NCBI GenBank assembly: GCA_023409265.1
Contig: JAEYHZ010000037.1
Location: forward strand, 62,001-126,000
DNA from: Bacillota bacterium
GTDB taxonomy: Bacteria > Bacillota > Clostridia > Acetivibrionales > DSM-1351
Length of the DNA stretch: 64,000 nucleotides
Reading direction: 5' to 3'
Part shown: positions 43,765-52,386 of the stretch, piece by piece
How the letters are laid out: every line of letters begins with the position of its first letter
Position numbering within the stretch: position 1 is the stretch's first letter
The notes under the pieces: generated by a model
Databases searched by the model: none
What the model saw: the letters and a program-made list of their open reading frames with translations, nothing else
What the model was told of the DNA's origin: nothing
Position numbers and translations under genes: made by a program

Positions 43765-45964
43765 TAATCCCTTAAAAAGCTATTGCTGTATTAAACAACA
43801 GGATATTACCGACTGCGGAGCCGCCTGTCTGGCTACCATAAGCACACATTACGGTTTCCGGACATCAATAACTAAAATAAGAGAGTATGCAGGAACGGAT
43901 AAACAGGGAACAAACGTATACGGAGTTGTAAAGGCTGCCGAGAGTCTTGGTTTTACTGCAAAAGGGGTAAAAGGAAACCGGGAGGCATTCTTTTCAGAGT
44001 TTCCGTTGCCGTGCATAGCCCATGTTATTATAGACGGTAAGCTTCAGCATTATGTTGTAATACATAAAATAAATAGAGTACAAGTGGTGGTTGCCGACCC
44101 GGGAATGGGAATAGTTAAGTATGAGCCTGAAGAATTTCTGAAGATATGGACAGGTGTTCTGATTCTGATGGTTCCAAATGTGTCCTTTAAAAAAGGCAAT
44201 GATACAAAAGGTCTGTACTCGAGATTTTTCTATCTGATAAAGCCACAGAAAAAGTTAATGGCAGGTATATTCATTATTTCGGTTATTTCAACCCTTTTAG
44301 GCATTTCCGGGTCTTATTATTTTAAATACCTCATGGATCATATTTTAAAATACAGACTTGAAAAGACGCTGCATATAATATCAATAGCCATAATTGTGCT
44401 ATATCTGCTTCAAACAATACTAAAAGCGTTTCGTTCATATATGGTAATGTACCTTTCAAACAAGGTTGACCTTCAACTGGTACTGGGATATTACAGGCAT
44501 GTTTTGGGACTTCCCATGAATTTTTTCACCACTAGAAAAGTTGGAGAAATTATTTCAAGATTTATGGATGCATCAAAGGTAAGGGAAGCTATTTCGGGAG
44601 CAACTCTTACCTTAATGATTGATACTCTTATGGCAGCAGCCGGAGCAATACTTTTGTACATTATTAATACAGGATTGTTTCTCATTGCTTTATCTATAAC
44701 TATTATTTACGGCCTTATTGTACTTAATTTCAATAAACCTTTAAAGAAGGCCAATGAGGAGCAGATGGAGCAGAATTCGCAGCTGACCTCATATGTTGTG
44801 GAATCATTTAACGGTATTGAAACAATAAAATCCTTTAATGCAGAATCAGATGCTTCAGCCAAAACAGAAATTAAGTTCGTAAGCCTTTTGAAAGCGATTT
44901 TCAAAGGTGGAATTTTAAATAGAGTTCAGGAAGCAATCACAAGTTTTACCGCATTGGCCGGCGGTATAATCATATTATGGGTTGGAGCCTGGAACGTAAT
45001 CAGGGGAAATATGACCATAGGCCAGCTGCTCACCTTTAACGCTTTACTGGGATATTTTCTGGAGCCGGTGAAAAACCTTATAAACCTTCAACCCATGCTC
45101 CAAACGGCAATTGTTGCGTCGGACAGACTCGGGGAAATTTTGGATCTTGAGCTGGAAAAGGCCGCGAAGGAAAATAATGAAGTTACACCTGTTGATTTAA
45201 AAGGGGACATAATTTTTAAGGATGTGGATTTCAGGTATGGAACCCGTGGCTTGGTGCTGGATAATATCAATCTTCATATAAAGCAGGGAGAGAAAATTGC
45301 CTTTGTTGGTGAGAGCGGTTCGGGCAAAACAACACTTGCCAAATTGATGATGAACCTTTATCCGTGGGAAAAAGGAGAGATATCAATTAAAGATTACAGT
45401 GTCAAGGACATTAATCTGGATTTTCTCAGGAAAAGAATAGCCTATATCTCTCAGGAGGTGTTCATGTTCAGCGGAACAATCCGAGAAAATCTTACACTGG
45501 GTGACAAAAATATAAGTATTGAAGAAATTATTGAAGCATGTAAAATGGCTCAGGCATATGATTTTATTGAAAAGCTGCCATTAAAACTTGAAACATATCT
45601 GGAGGAAAACGGTTCAAACCTCTCAGGTGGTCAAAAACAGAGGTTGGCCATAGCAAGAGCTATTCTGAAAAAGCCGGATATTTTTATAATGGACGAGGCC
45701 ACCAGCAATCTTGATTCCATCACTGAAAAGGCCATTGAAAGAACCCTTGATACAGTGTGCAGCGGAATTACTACAATAATAATTGCTCACAGGTTAAGCA
45801 CTATTAAACGCTGTGACAGGATATATGTCCTGGAAGAAGGTAAAATGATTGAAAACGGCACGCATACAGAGCTTATGGACCAGGGAGGCAGATATTTTGA
45901 GCTCTGGCAACAATCACAGGCTCCTTCTAAAATAGATTCGCTTGCACTTGCAACATTAGCATGA
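43760..45964 (+). CDS. Peptidase C39-containing ABC exporter (bacteriocin/pheromone processing)
   Basis: 734 residues from ATG 43760; the in-frame ATG 43748 lies too close to the ribosome site, and 43760 matches the spacing of the two sister leaders. N-terminal C39 peptidase: Cys in QQDITDCGAACLATIS, His in HYVVIHKI, Asp in VVADPG. Then six membrane helices and an NBD: GESGSGKTTLAK, NLSGGQKQRLAIARA, IFIMDEATSNLD, IIIAHRLSTI. Such enzymes (ComA, LagD) cut double-glycine leaders and export the product; the peptide at 42525 is the obvious substrate. No separate accessory protein (ComB/LagE) is nearby. Confidence 0.95.
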   Translation: MTNPLKSYCCIKQQDITDCGAACLATISTHYGFRTSITKIREYAGTDKQGTNVYGVVKAAESLGFTAKGVKGNREAFFSEFPLPCIAHVIIDGKLQHYVVIHKINRVQVVVADPGMGIVKYEPEEFLKIWTGVLILMVPNVSFKKGNDTKGLYSRFFYLIKPQKKLMAGIFIISVISTLLGISGSYYFKYLMDHILKYRLEKTLHIISIAIIVLYLLQTILKAFRSYMVMYLSNKVDLQLVLGYYRHVLGLPMNFFTTRKVGEIISRFMDASKVREAISGATLTLMIDTLMAAAGAILLYIINTGLFLIALSITIIYGLIVLNFNKPLKKANEEQMEQNSQLTSYVVESFNGIETIKSFNAESDASAKTEIKFVSLLKAIFKGGILNRVQEAITSFTALAGGIIILWVGAWNVIRGNMTIGQLLTFNALLGYFLEPVKNLINLQPMLQTAIVASDRLGEILDLELEKAAKENNEVTPVDLKGDIIFKDVDFRYGTRGLVLDNINLHIKQGEKIAFVGESGSGKTTLAKLMMNLYPWEKGEISIKDYSVKDINLDFLRKRIAYISQEVFMFSGTIRENLTLGDKNISIEEIIEACKMAQAYDFIEKLPLKLETYLEENGSNLSGGQKQRLAIARAILKKPDIFIMDEATSNLDSITEKAIERTLDTVCSGITTIIIAHRLSTIKRCDRIYVLEEGKMIENGTHTELMDQGGRYFELWQQSQAPSKIDSLALATLA

Positions 45965-46783
45965 TCCCTCTAAATGGCTTACCAGGGTAATCCCTGCAAG
46001 CCTTTTTTTATATTCTGACGGTGTCATTCCGTATGATTGCAGGAATGCTCTGTTAAAGGTTCTGTAATTCCCAAACCCCGACATAAAGGCTATATCGGTA
46101 AGGTCGGATTTTCCGCTGGAGATCAGCTGTGCAGCATGACGGGAACGCAATGCATTCATGTAGCTGTTAAAGCCACAGCCAAGATAGGAATTGAAGAACT
46201 TTGACAGGTAATCCTTGTTGTATCCGAAATGTTTTGCCAGAGTCTCAATGGATAAAGTGTTTAAATAATTCTGCTGCAAATAAACAAGGATTTTCCTGGC
46301 CAGATCGGTACTGCTTACAGTTGGTTTGTCAATGAGCTCTACACAGTCACATAACAGTCCTAAAATATAATAGGCTGCCCCTTTGCTTATCAATTCATTA
46401 ACTGTTTCATCAGATTGAAGCAGTCTTTCCATCATAACAAAAATATTTTTTGTACTTTCACAGCTGTCAATAAATGAGCTTGAAAAAACCTTGGATCTGA
46501 TTGTAGCAACATAAGTATTGACAATCTCCACAGGTATTATCATTACTATGGTATCGGAATTTTCTATGTTGGTATAGGAATGAATATCATAGCTGTTTGC
46601 CACAGAAACACAACCCTCGGTTAACGCCTTGATTTGACCGTTTATTGTGATATTTATCTTACCGCTGACTACATAGACCAATTCTATATTGGAATGAAAA
46701 TGAGGCTCACAAATGTTGTTTATAGCCCTAAATATGTGTATTTTACTATCGGATTCTCTTGCTATTTCAAAAAAAGCACTCAT
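45956..46783 (-). CDS. AraC family transcriptional regulator
   Basis: 275 residues. N-terminal cupin (EPHFHSNIELVYVVSGK, NSYDIHSY) and C-terminal helix-turn-helix pair (LSIETLAKHFGYNKDYLSKFFNSYLG and LTDIAFMSGFGNYRTFNRAFLQSYGMTPSEYKK). It converges with the exporter, overlapping it by 9 nt, and is divergent from the Gfo/Idh operon, which it probably controls (inferred from orientation). Confidence 0.92.
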   Translation of the reverse strand: MSAFFEIARESDSKIHIFRAINNICEPHFHSNIELVYVVSGKINITINGQIKALTEGCVSVANSYDIHSYTNIENSDTIVMIIPVEIVNTYVATIRSKVFSSSFIDSCESTKNIFVMMERLLQSDETVNELISKGAAYYILGLLCDCVELIDKPTVSSTDLARKILVYLQQNYLNTLSIETLAKHFGYNKDYLSKFFNSYLGCGFNSYMNALRSRHAAQLISSGKSDLTDIAFMSGFGNYRTFNRAFLQSYGMTPSEYKKRLAGITLVSHLEGSC

Positions 46784-46883
46784 AAACCTACCTCTGAGAA
46801 AAATTATTCTGACATCAGTTTTTGTCTTAAATTATAGGATTATTTACTTTCGATATTATCAAAATGACGTTATCATTGTCAAT

Positions 46884-46895
46884 ATAACGAGGCAA
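46884..46895 (+). promoter_or_regulatory. 12-nt motif ATAACGAGGCAA, copy 1
   Basis: Exact 12-mer, 37 nt before the Gfo/Idh start. The same 12-mer occurs before pgk-tpi and gpmI on the same strand. A palindrome TACTTTAAAGTA follows it. Confidence 0.5.
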
Positions 46896-46931
46896 ATCAA
46901 ATACTTTAAAGTAGTTTTAGGAGGAGATAAA

Positions 46932-48008
46932 ATGTCTAATTTAAAAGCGGGAATAATTGGATGCGGTGGTATTGCAAACGGAAAAGAGATGCCAAGTGTA
47001 AAAAAGACCGGTTTGGTTGATATGGTAGCTTTTTGTGATATAGCACCCGAGAAAGCTGAAAAGGCAGCAAAAGAGTTTGGTACCAGTGATGCAAAGACAT
47101 ACACCGATTACAGGGAATTACTTAAGGATAACAGTATCGATATTATCTATGTTTGTACACCAAACCGTTCCCACAGTGAAATAACTGTTGCCGCACTCAA
47201 TGCAGGCAAGCATGTTATGTGTGAAAAACCTATGGCTATAAATTCAGAGGAAGCTAAAAAGATGGTGGACGCTGCAAAAGCCAATAACAAGGTTCTGACC
47301 ATAGGCTACCAGAACCGCTTCCGTCCTGATTCAAGATATCTTAAAGAGGAATGTAAAAATGGAGTTCTGGGTGAGATATACATGGCTAAGGCAAGAGCTA
47401 TCAGACGCAGAGCTGTCCCAACCTGGGGAGTATTTCTCAATGAATATGAACAGGGTGGAGGCCCATTGATTGATATAGGTACACATGCTCTGGATTTAAC
47501 ACTTTGGATGATGAATAATTACAAGCCTAAATATGCAGTAGGTACAACCTATCACAAGCTGAACAATCAAAAGGACACCGGTAACGCCTGGGGTGACTGG
47601 AATTGTGAAGAGTTCACCGTAGAAGACAGTGCTTTTGGATTTGTAGTGATGGAGAATGGAGCAACTATTATTCTGGAGTCCAGCTGGGCTCTGAACTCTT
47701 TGGAAAATCTTGAGGCTGCAACAATTCTTTGCGGTACTGAAGCAGGTGCAGACATGCTTGACGGCCTTAGAATAAATGGTGTAAAAAATGGAAACCAATA
47801 CGTTACAAAGCCTGATTTTAACGCAGGCGGAGTTGCTTTTTACGAAGGCGGAGCTCAAAAGCCGGAAGTTCTTGAACAGTTAACCTTCATTAATGCAGTT
47901 CTGGGTAAAGGTGAACTTATGGTAACAGCTGAACAGGCACTTATTGTAACTCAAATCCTGGAAGCAATATATGAATCTGCAAAAACAGGTAAGCCTGTTT
48001 ACTTTTAA
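46932..48008 (+). CDS. Gfo/Idh/MocA family oxidoreductase
   Basis: 358 residues from ATG 46932 (TTAGGAGGAG upstream). NAD(P)-binding GIIGCGGIANGKEMP, the VCTPNRSHSE strand-loop and the family CEKPMA with its catalytic Lys. The C-terminal domain includes GGGPLIDIGTHALDLTLWMM with the usual Asp/His. These enzymes oxidise sugar or inositol hydroxyls; the substrate here is unknown. First of a four-gene set of two dehydrogenases and two TIM-barrel isomerases. Confidence 0.93.
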   Translation: MSNLKAGIIGCGGIANGKEMPSVKKTGLVDMVAFCDIAPEKAEKAAKEFGTSDAKTYTDYRELLKDNSIDIIYVCTPNRSHSEITVAALNAGKHVMCEKPMAINSEEAKKMVDAAKANNKVLTIGYQNRFRPDSRYLKEECKNGVLGEIYMAKARAIRRRAVPTWGVFLNEYEQGGGPLIDIGTHALDLTLWMMNNYKPKYAVGTTYHKLNNQKDTGNAWGDWNCEEFTVEDSAFGFVVMENGATIILESSWALNSLENLEAATILCGTEAGADMLDGLRINGVKNGNQYVTKPDFNAGGVAFYEGGAQKPEVLEQLTFINAVLGKGELMVTAEQALIVTQILEAIYESAKTGKPVYF

Positions 48009-48033
48009 TGTAAAAACTTAACTGGGAATTCAC

Positions 48034-48119
48034 GCCTTATCCGGCTCACGGTAGGTGCGGTGACAGGGCATATTAAATATATTCTTATTCTATTATTGTG
48101 AGCCGGAAAGGGTATGGTA
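48034..48119 (+). promoter_or_regulatory. Conserved hairpin leader, copy 3 (before TIM-barrel gene)
   Basis: GCCTTATCCGGCTCAC (48034-48049) pairs with GTGAGCCGGAAAGG (48098-48111). GGTAC then lies 4 nt before the ATG at 48125. The 3' arm with its upstream CTATTATT is identical to copy 1. Confidence 0.6.
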
Positions 48120-48124
48120 CCATT

Positions 48125-49093
48125 ATGAAACTTGGAGTTTTTACAGTTTTACTGGGAGACAAAAAACTCGATGAAACCTTGGAATATTTGAGATGTATAG
48201 GCGTTGATGCAGTTGAAATTGGCTGCGGCGGCTACCCTGGAACAGCGCATTGCGATGCTGTCGGGTTTATAAAAGACAAAAATCTAATAAAGGAATTCAA
48301 GGATACACTAAAAAAATATGACATGACCCTGAGCGCACTTTCAGTTCATGGAAACCCTGTGCACCCACAGAAGGAAATTGCTCAAAAATTCCATACTGAA
48401 TATGAAGCAGCAGTTCAACTGGCAGGGGAACTGGGAATTGACAGAGTAGTAACCTTCTCAGGCTGCCCTGGTGACACCGAAAATTCAAAATACCCGAACT
48501 GGGTGACCTGTGCCTGGCCTGATGACTTTCAGGAAATCCTGAAATGGCAGTGGAATGAAGTCCTTATACCATACTGGCAGAAAACTGCAGAATTCACTAA
48601 AAAGTATGGTGTAGATAAAATCGCCTTCGAAATGCATCCCGGTTTTTGTCTGTACAATCCTGAAACTGTTCTTAAATTGAGAGCGGCAGTAGGTGATATT
48701 ATAGGTGCAAATTTTGACCCGTCTCATTTATTCTGGCAGGGTATAGATCCTGTTGCAGCAATAAGAGAACTGAAGGGTGCAATATACCATTTCCATGCGA
48801 AGGATACAAAAATTGATTTATACAATACAAGCAAAAATGGTGTATTGGATACAAAGCATTTTGGAAAAGAGTCCGAAAGATCATGGATATTCAGAACTGT
48901 TGGCTATGGACACGGAGAAGAAGTCTGGAGAGCTATCTGCAGTGAGCTGAGACTTTCAGGTTATGATCATGTTATGTCCATTGAGCATGAAGACAGTCTT
49001 ATGACCTCCAAGGAAGGTCTTGAAAAGGCAGTTGCATTCCTTAAGAGAGTGATGATATTTGAGGAAAAGCCAACCGGTATGTGGTGGGCATAA
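48125..49093 (+). CDS. Sugar phosphate isomerase/epimerase (xylose isomerase-like TIM barrel)
   Basis: 322 residues from ATG 48125; a longer frame from 48098 would start inside the hairpin arm. AP-endonuclease-2 fold: LGVFTVLLGDKKLDETLEYL, GVDAVEIGCGGYPG, VTFSGCPGD, AFEMHPGFCLYNPE (metal Glu), NFDPSHLFWQGIDP, YHFHAKDT and SIEHEDSLM. The metal-binding Glu/Asp/His set is intact. With the dehydrogenases it likely epimerises a keto-sugar or inositol derivative. Confidence 0.92.
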   Translation: MKLGVFTVLLGDKKLDETLEYLRCIGVDAVEIGCGGYPGTAHCDAVGFIKDKNLIKEFKDTLKKYDMTLSALSVHGNPVHPQKEIAQKFHTEYEAAVQLAGELGIDRVVTFSGCPGDTENSKYPNWVTCAWPDDFQEILKWQWNEVLIPYWQKTAEFTKKYGVDKIAFEMHPGFCLYNPETVLKLRAAVGDIIGANFDPSHLFWQGIDPVAAIRELKGAIYHFHAKDTKIDLYNTSKNGVLDTKHFGKESERSWIFRTVGYGHGEEVWRAICSELRLSGYDHVMSIEHEDSLMTSKEGLEKAVAFLKRVMIFEEKPTGMWWA

Positions 49094-49204
49094 CGCGAAG
49101 CAATATTTCGCGCATACAGGGTGTGCCTTCGCGTACAAAAAGACACAAACGTGGCTTTTTACTACTTTTTATGACATCGCTTTAGCGGTGAGATGGAGAA
49201 AAAT

Positions 49205-50263
49205 ATGAGTATAAGTGCTGCAATTATTGGGTTTGGAGGAATGGGTTCATTTCATGCTCAACAGATAAAACTAATAAATTCAATTAAGGTGGCCGGAGTA
49301 TATGATATAAATCCCAAACGTGTAGAGGCTGCCGTGGAAAAAGGCTATAAGGGCTATTCCACCCTTGAGGAATGTCTGGCGGATAATACTGATCTTGTAA
49401 TCATAGCTACCCCCAATAACTTCCACAGGGAGATATCCGTTAAAGCACTCCGGGCCGGAAAACATGTAATATGCGAAAAGCCTGTTATGATGAATGCCGG
49501 GGAACTGGAAGAGGTGCTTGAGGTTTCAAAGCAGGAAAACAGAATATTTACAGTTCATCAGAACAGGCGTTGGGACAAGGATTTCAGAATAGTAAAAGAG
49601 GCCTTTGAAAAGAAATTGATTGGGAACCCCTTCTACATTGAATCCCGTGTTCAAGGCTCAAGAGGTGTTCCGGGTGACTGGAGATGCGTCAGGGAAGCAG
49701 GGGGCGGAATGCTTCTTGACTGGGGAGTACACCTGCTGGACCAGCTTCTTTGGCTGGTAGACAGCCCCGTAACTGAACTATACGCCCATCTGCTGAGTGT
49801 AAAATTTAAAGACGTGGATGATAATTTCAAGGTTATGTTGAAGTTCAAGAATGGCTTAAGTGCGTTGATTGAAGTTGATACCTATACCTTTATACCGCTG
49901 CCAAGGTGGCACATTAGCACAGATTCCGGCACACTTGTAATTAATGACTGGGACTGCAATGGTAAAATACTTAAGGCCAATCTGGTTGAGTTCAAGTGGG
50001 AGGAAGGTATTGTCCACACCAGTGCCGGCCCCACAAAAACAATGGCACCAAGACCTGTGGAAACAATTGATGAGATTCCGCTGCCGGTAATGGAGCCTGA
50101 CTGCAAGGATTACTATGAAAATGTTGCAAGGGCTGTAAAAGGTGAGGAGGAGCTTATAGTCACACCTGTACAGGCTTTGCGTGTAATGAAGATCATTGAT
50201 GCAATATTTGAGTCCGCAAAAAGCGGTGAATGCATAAAAGGAGCTGATATTTATGAAGCCTGA
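49205..50263 (+). CDS. Gfo/Idh/MocA family oxidoreductase (second copy)
   Basis: 352 residues from ATG 49205 (GGAGAA upstream). AIIGFGGMGSFHAQQI, IIATPNNFHREI and CEKPVMM are the family motifs; GGGMLLDWGVHLLDQLLWLV is the C-terminal signature. It differs from the first dehydrogenase, so a second step or substrate is likely. The 110-nt gap before it carries small GC hairpins (CGCGAA/TTCGCG). Overlaps the next gene by 11 nt. Confidence 0.93.
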   Translation: MSISAAIIGFGGMGSFHAQQIKLINSIKVAGVYDINPKRVEAAVEKGYKGYSTLEECLADNTDLVIIATPNNFHREISVKALRAGKHVICEKPVMMNAGELEEVLEVSKQENRIFTVHQNRRWDKDFRIVKEAFEKKLIGNPFYIESRVQGSRGVPGDWRCVREAGGGMLLDWGVHLLDQLLWLVDSPVTELYAHLLSVKFKDVDDNFKVMLKFKNGLSALIEVDTYTFIPLPRWHISTDSGTLVINDWDCNGKILKANLVEFKWEEGIVHTSAGPTKTMAPRPVETIDEIPLPVMEPDCKDYYENVARAVKGEEELIVTPVQALRVMKIIDAIFESAKSGECIKGADIYEA

Positions 50264-50990
50264 AATAGGCCTGCAACTATATTCCTTGAGGGAAAAGTGT
50301 TCCGAAAACTTTGAAAATGTATTGAAGGAAGTATCCAAAGCAGGTTACGACGGAGTTGAGTTCTATTCCTTCTTTGACATACCGGCAGCTAACATGAAGG
50401 AAATGCTTAAAAGATATGATCTGAAAGCAATGGGAACTCATACCAATACTGACATTCTCAACAATGATCTGGATGCACTTATAAAATACTGTAATGCTCT
50501 GGGAAGTGAATATGTAGGTTTGGGCATGTATACCGCTGAAGATAGGGATGGCTGGCTGCGTTTCTCCGAGATGGCTGAAAAATGGGGAGAAAAATTGCGC
50601 AGAAACGGTATCAGTTTTTTATACCACAACCATGCTCATGAGTTTGAGCCGATATTTAATGGTGAAATGGCTGAAGATATTATCCTTAAAAATACTTCAC
50701 CTGAAAATGTTTCTCTTGAGCTGGATTGCTTCTGGGTTACCCATGCGGGTCTGAAGCCTGAAGAATATCTGGTTGACAACCTTTCCCGTATAAAGACCAT
50801 ACACATTAAGGATATGGAAAATATGCAGGAGAAAAAAATGACAGAGGTAGGTACAGGTATAATAAATTGCAGCAAGCTCTATGATATTGCTGCCCAGGCC
50901 GGTTTCAAATGGGTTGCCGTTGAACAGGACAACATCTATATAGATCCGTTTGAAAGTGTGAGGATATCACTTAGCAATCTTCGTAAATAA
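50253..50990 (+). CDS. Sugar phosphate isomerase/epimerase (second TIM barrel)
   Basis: 245 residues; short IolE/YcjR-type barrel. IGLQLYSLREKC, GYDGVEFYSF, MGTHTNTD, FLYHNHAHEFEP, LELDCFWVTHAG, IHIKDMENM and VAVEQDN supply the metal Glu/Asp/His. AAAGGAG lies in the end of the previous gene. The translation is coupled to it. Dehydrogenase/isomerase pairs of this kind occur in 3-keto-glycoside and inositol pathways. Confidence 0.92.
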   Translation: MKPEIGLQLYSLREKCSENFENVLKEVSKAGYDGVEFYSFFDIPAANMKEMLKRYDLKAMGTHTNTDILNNDLDALIKYCNALGSEYVGLGMYTAEDRDGWLRFSEMAEKWGEKLRRNGISFLYHNHAHEFEPIFNGEMAEDIILKNTSPENVSLELDCFWVTHAGLKPEEYLVDNLSRIKTIHIKDMENMQEKKMTEVGTGIINCSKLYDIAAQAGFKWVAVEQDNIYIDPFESVRISLSNLRK

Positions 50991-51020
50991 TTTAAACCAT
51001 AAACAGAAATCCAATAGCGG

Positions 51021-51051
51021 AGCTTGGAAAACACAGAACGTTTTTCAAGCT
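51021..51051 (+). terminator. Possible terminator hairpin after the sugar operon
   Basis: AGCTTGGAAAAC/GTTTTTCAAGCT stem with one mismatch, 7-nt loop; no T-run follows, so a weak or Rho-assisted end is possible. Confidence 0.4.
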
Positions 51052-51092
51052 CTGTACCCTCTATTATCAATGTACAATACGTTTTTGTGTGG

Positions 51093-51225
51093 TGAATTTG
51101 CCCTGCGGCTGCGTTGAAGCCGCTGACAAGGCACAAAGCCTTTCAGTGCATCTTCGCCTTGTCGCAAGCCCAATTCTCGAGCTCAAAAATCACCGACCTC
51201 ACGCCGAAATATTTTAGCAAATTCA
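51093..51225. repeat. Degenerate palindromic element
   Basis: TGAATTTGC and GACAAGGC on the left recur inverted as GCCTTGTC and GCAAATTCA on the right, with GC-richer DNA than its surroundings between. It resembles the other MITE-like units only in the GACAAGGCG block. Confidence 0.5.
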
Positions 51226-51252
51226 AACTCAAAGGAATTGAAGTAGACAGTA

Positions 51253-51347
51253 ATTATTGATTTTTAATATTGATGATTATTAATGATTAATCAATATTAA
51301 TAATTATTAATATTGATTAGTATTGATTAATATTCGATTATTAGATA
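51253..51347. repeat. AT-only degenerate repeats of TATTGATTA type
   Basis: About 95 bp with no more than a few G/C bases, made of overlapping ATTAATATTGATTA-like units in both directions, just before the methyltransferase ribosome site. Confidence 0.6.
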
Positions 51348-51385
51348 TTGAATAAAAATTTAAAAAAGGGAAGGTGGAGTATTTT

Positions 51386-52231
51386 ATGAAGCCGTTGGAT
51401 AATTTGGAACTGTGGTTGGAAAAGCTTAATGACGCAGATGCAACAGAGATTTTGTCAGACGCCGATGGAATTGAGTGGAATTCATTAAGTCTGGTGGAAC
51501 GTGAGGAGAAATTAACAGCGCTTTTACAAAAACCGGTGGCTGACTTTTCGGTTGTTTATAGATGGTATTTCAGGATGAAATGGGCCGAAGCCCTTAATAA
51601 AACGAAATTAAAAGCGCCGGTATCACTACTTGAAATAGGTGCCGGAGATACCGATATGCTTCCTCAAATCCTGGCTAGAAAATTTGAACACCCTGAAACA
51701 CAATATATTACAGCCAACATGAATAAAAAACTGACGGCCTCCTTTAAAGAGAAAACAAAGGATCTGCCTGTAAAAATAAATGTTATTGAGGATGACGCTC
51801 AAAACCTGGAAGCATATATGCAGGGTGAAAAGTTTGATGTAATAGTCTTTGAACACAGTATAAATGACATTCTGCAGACGATACTGGGAGAGAGGGCAGG
51901 TATTGACACCACTCATTCCGATTGGTATACGGTGCTGCCTCAAATGATAGAACTAATAAAGCAGGAGTACCTGGCCGGAACACTTGAAACAAGCATTAAA
52001 GGTGATTTAATTGATTTATTGAATTCCTGTTTGAAAATGCTTAAACCGGGAGGCTATATTATCATCAACCATTTCATGTATCAATATGACCTTGATTTGG
52101 GTTATCAACCCGACTTGTGGAATAATATGCTTAACATAACAAGGGAATGGATTAAAAGTATGGACAATGGTTCTGAGGAGTTTTTTGAGGGCTTTGACCA
52201 GCAATGGTGGATGTTTTTAGGGAAAAAATAG
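51386..52231 (+). CDS. SAM-dependent methyltransferase-like protein
   Basis: 281 residues from ATG 51386 (AAGGTGGAG upstream). A Rossmann methyltransferase core starts at about residue 75: LLEIGAGDTDMLPQIL (SAM loop), VIEDDAQNLEAYM, FDVIVFEHSINDIL, and LKMLKPGGYIIINHF. The N-terminal 70 residues are helical. The substrate is unknown. It has its own AT-rich upstream region. Confidence 0.8.
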   Translation: MKPLDNLELWLEKLNDADATEILSDADGIEWNSLSLVEREEKLTALLQKPVADFSVVYRWYFRMKWAEALNKTKLKAPVSLLEIGAGDTDMLPQILARKFEHPETQYITANMNKKLTASFKEKTKDLPVKINVIEDDAQNLEAYMQGEKFDVIVFEHSINDILQTILGERAGIDTTHSDWYTVLPQMIELIKQEYLAGTLETSIKGDLIDLLNSCLKMLKPGGYIIINHFMYQYDLDLGYQPDLWNNMLNITREWIKSMDNGSEEFFEGFDQQWWMFLGKK

Positions 52232-52257
52232 TTTCCTCTTCCGGACATATATTCAAT

Positions 52258-52376
52258 AATGTTTCAAACGAAAACAATGTTCCAGTCAAAATAATGTTCC
52301 ATTCAAACGATGTTCCAGCCAAAATAATATTCAAAACGAAAACAATGTTCCAAATGAAACAGTATTTCATACGAAT
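52258..52376. repeat. Degenerate 16-18 bp tandem repeats (AATGTTCCA type)
   Basis: Seven imperfect units of AATGTTCCAGTCAAAAT kind between the methyltransferase stop and the convergent pentapeptide gene. Confidence 0.7.
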
Positions 52377-52386
52377 GCGTTTAATT

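Noticed and set aside
46713..46931. N-terminal extension of the first Gfo/Idh protein
   Set aside because: Overlaps the divergent AraC gene and lacks family similarity; ATG 46932 has a perfect ribosome site.
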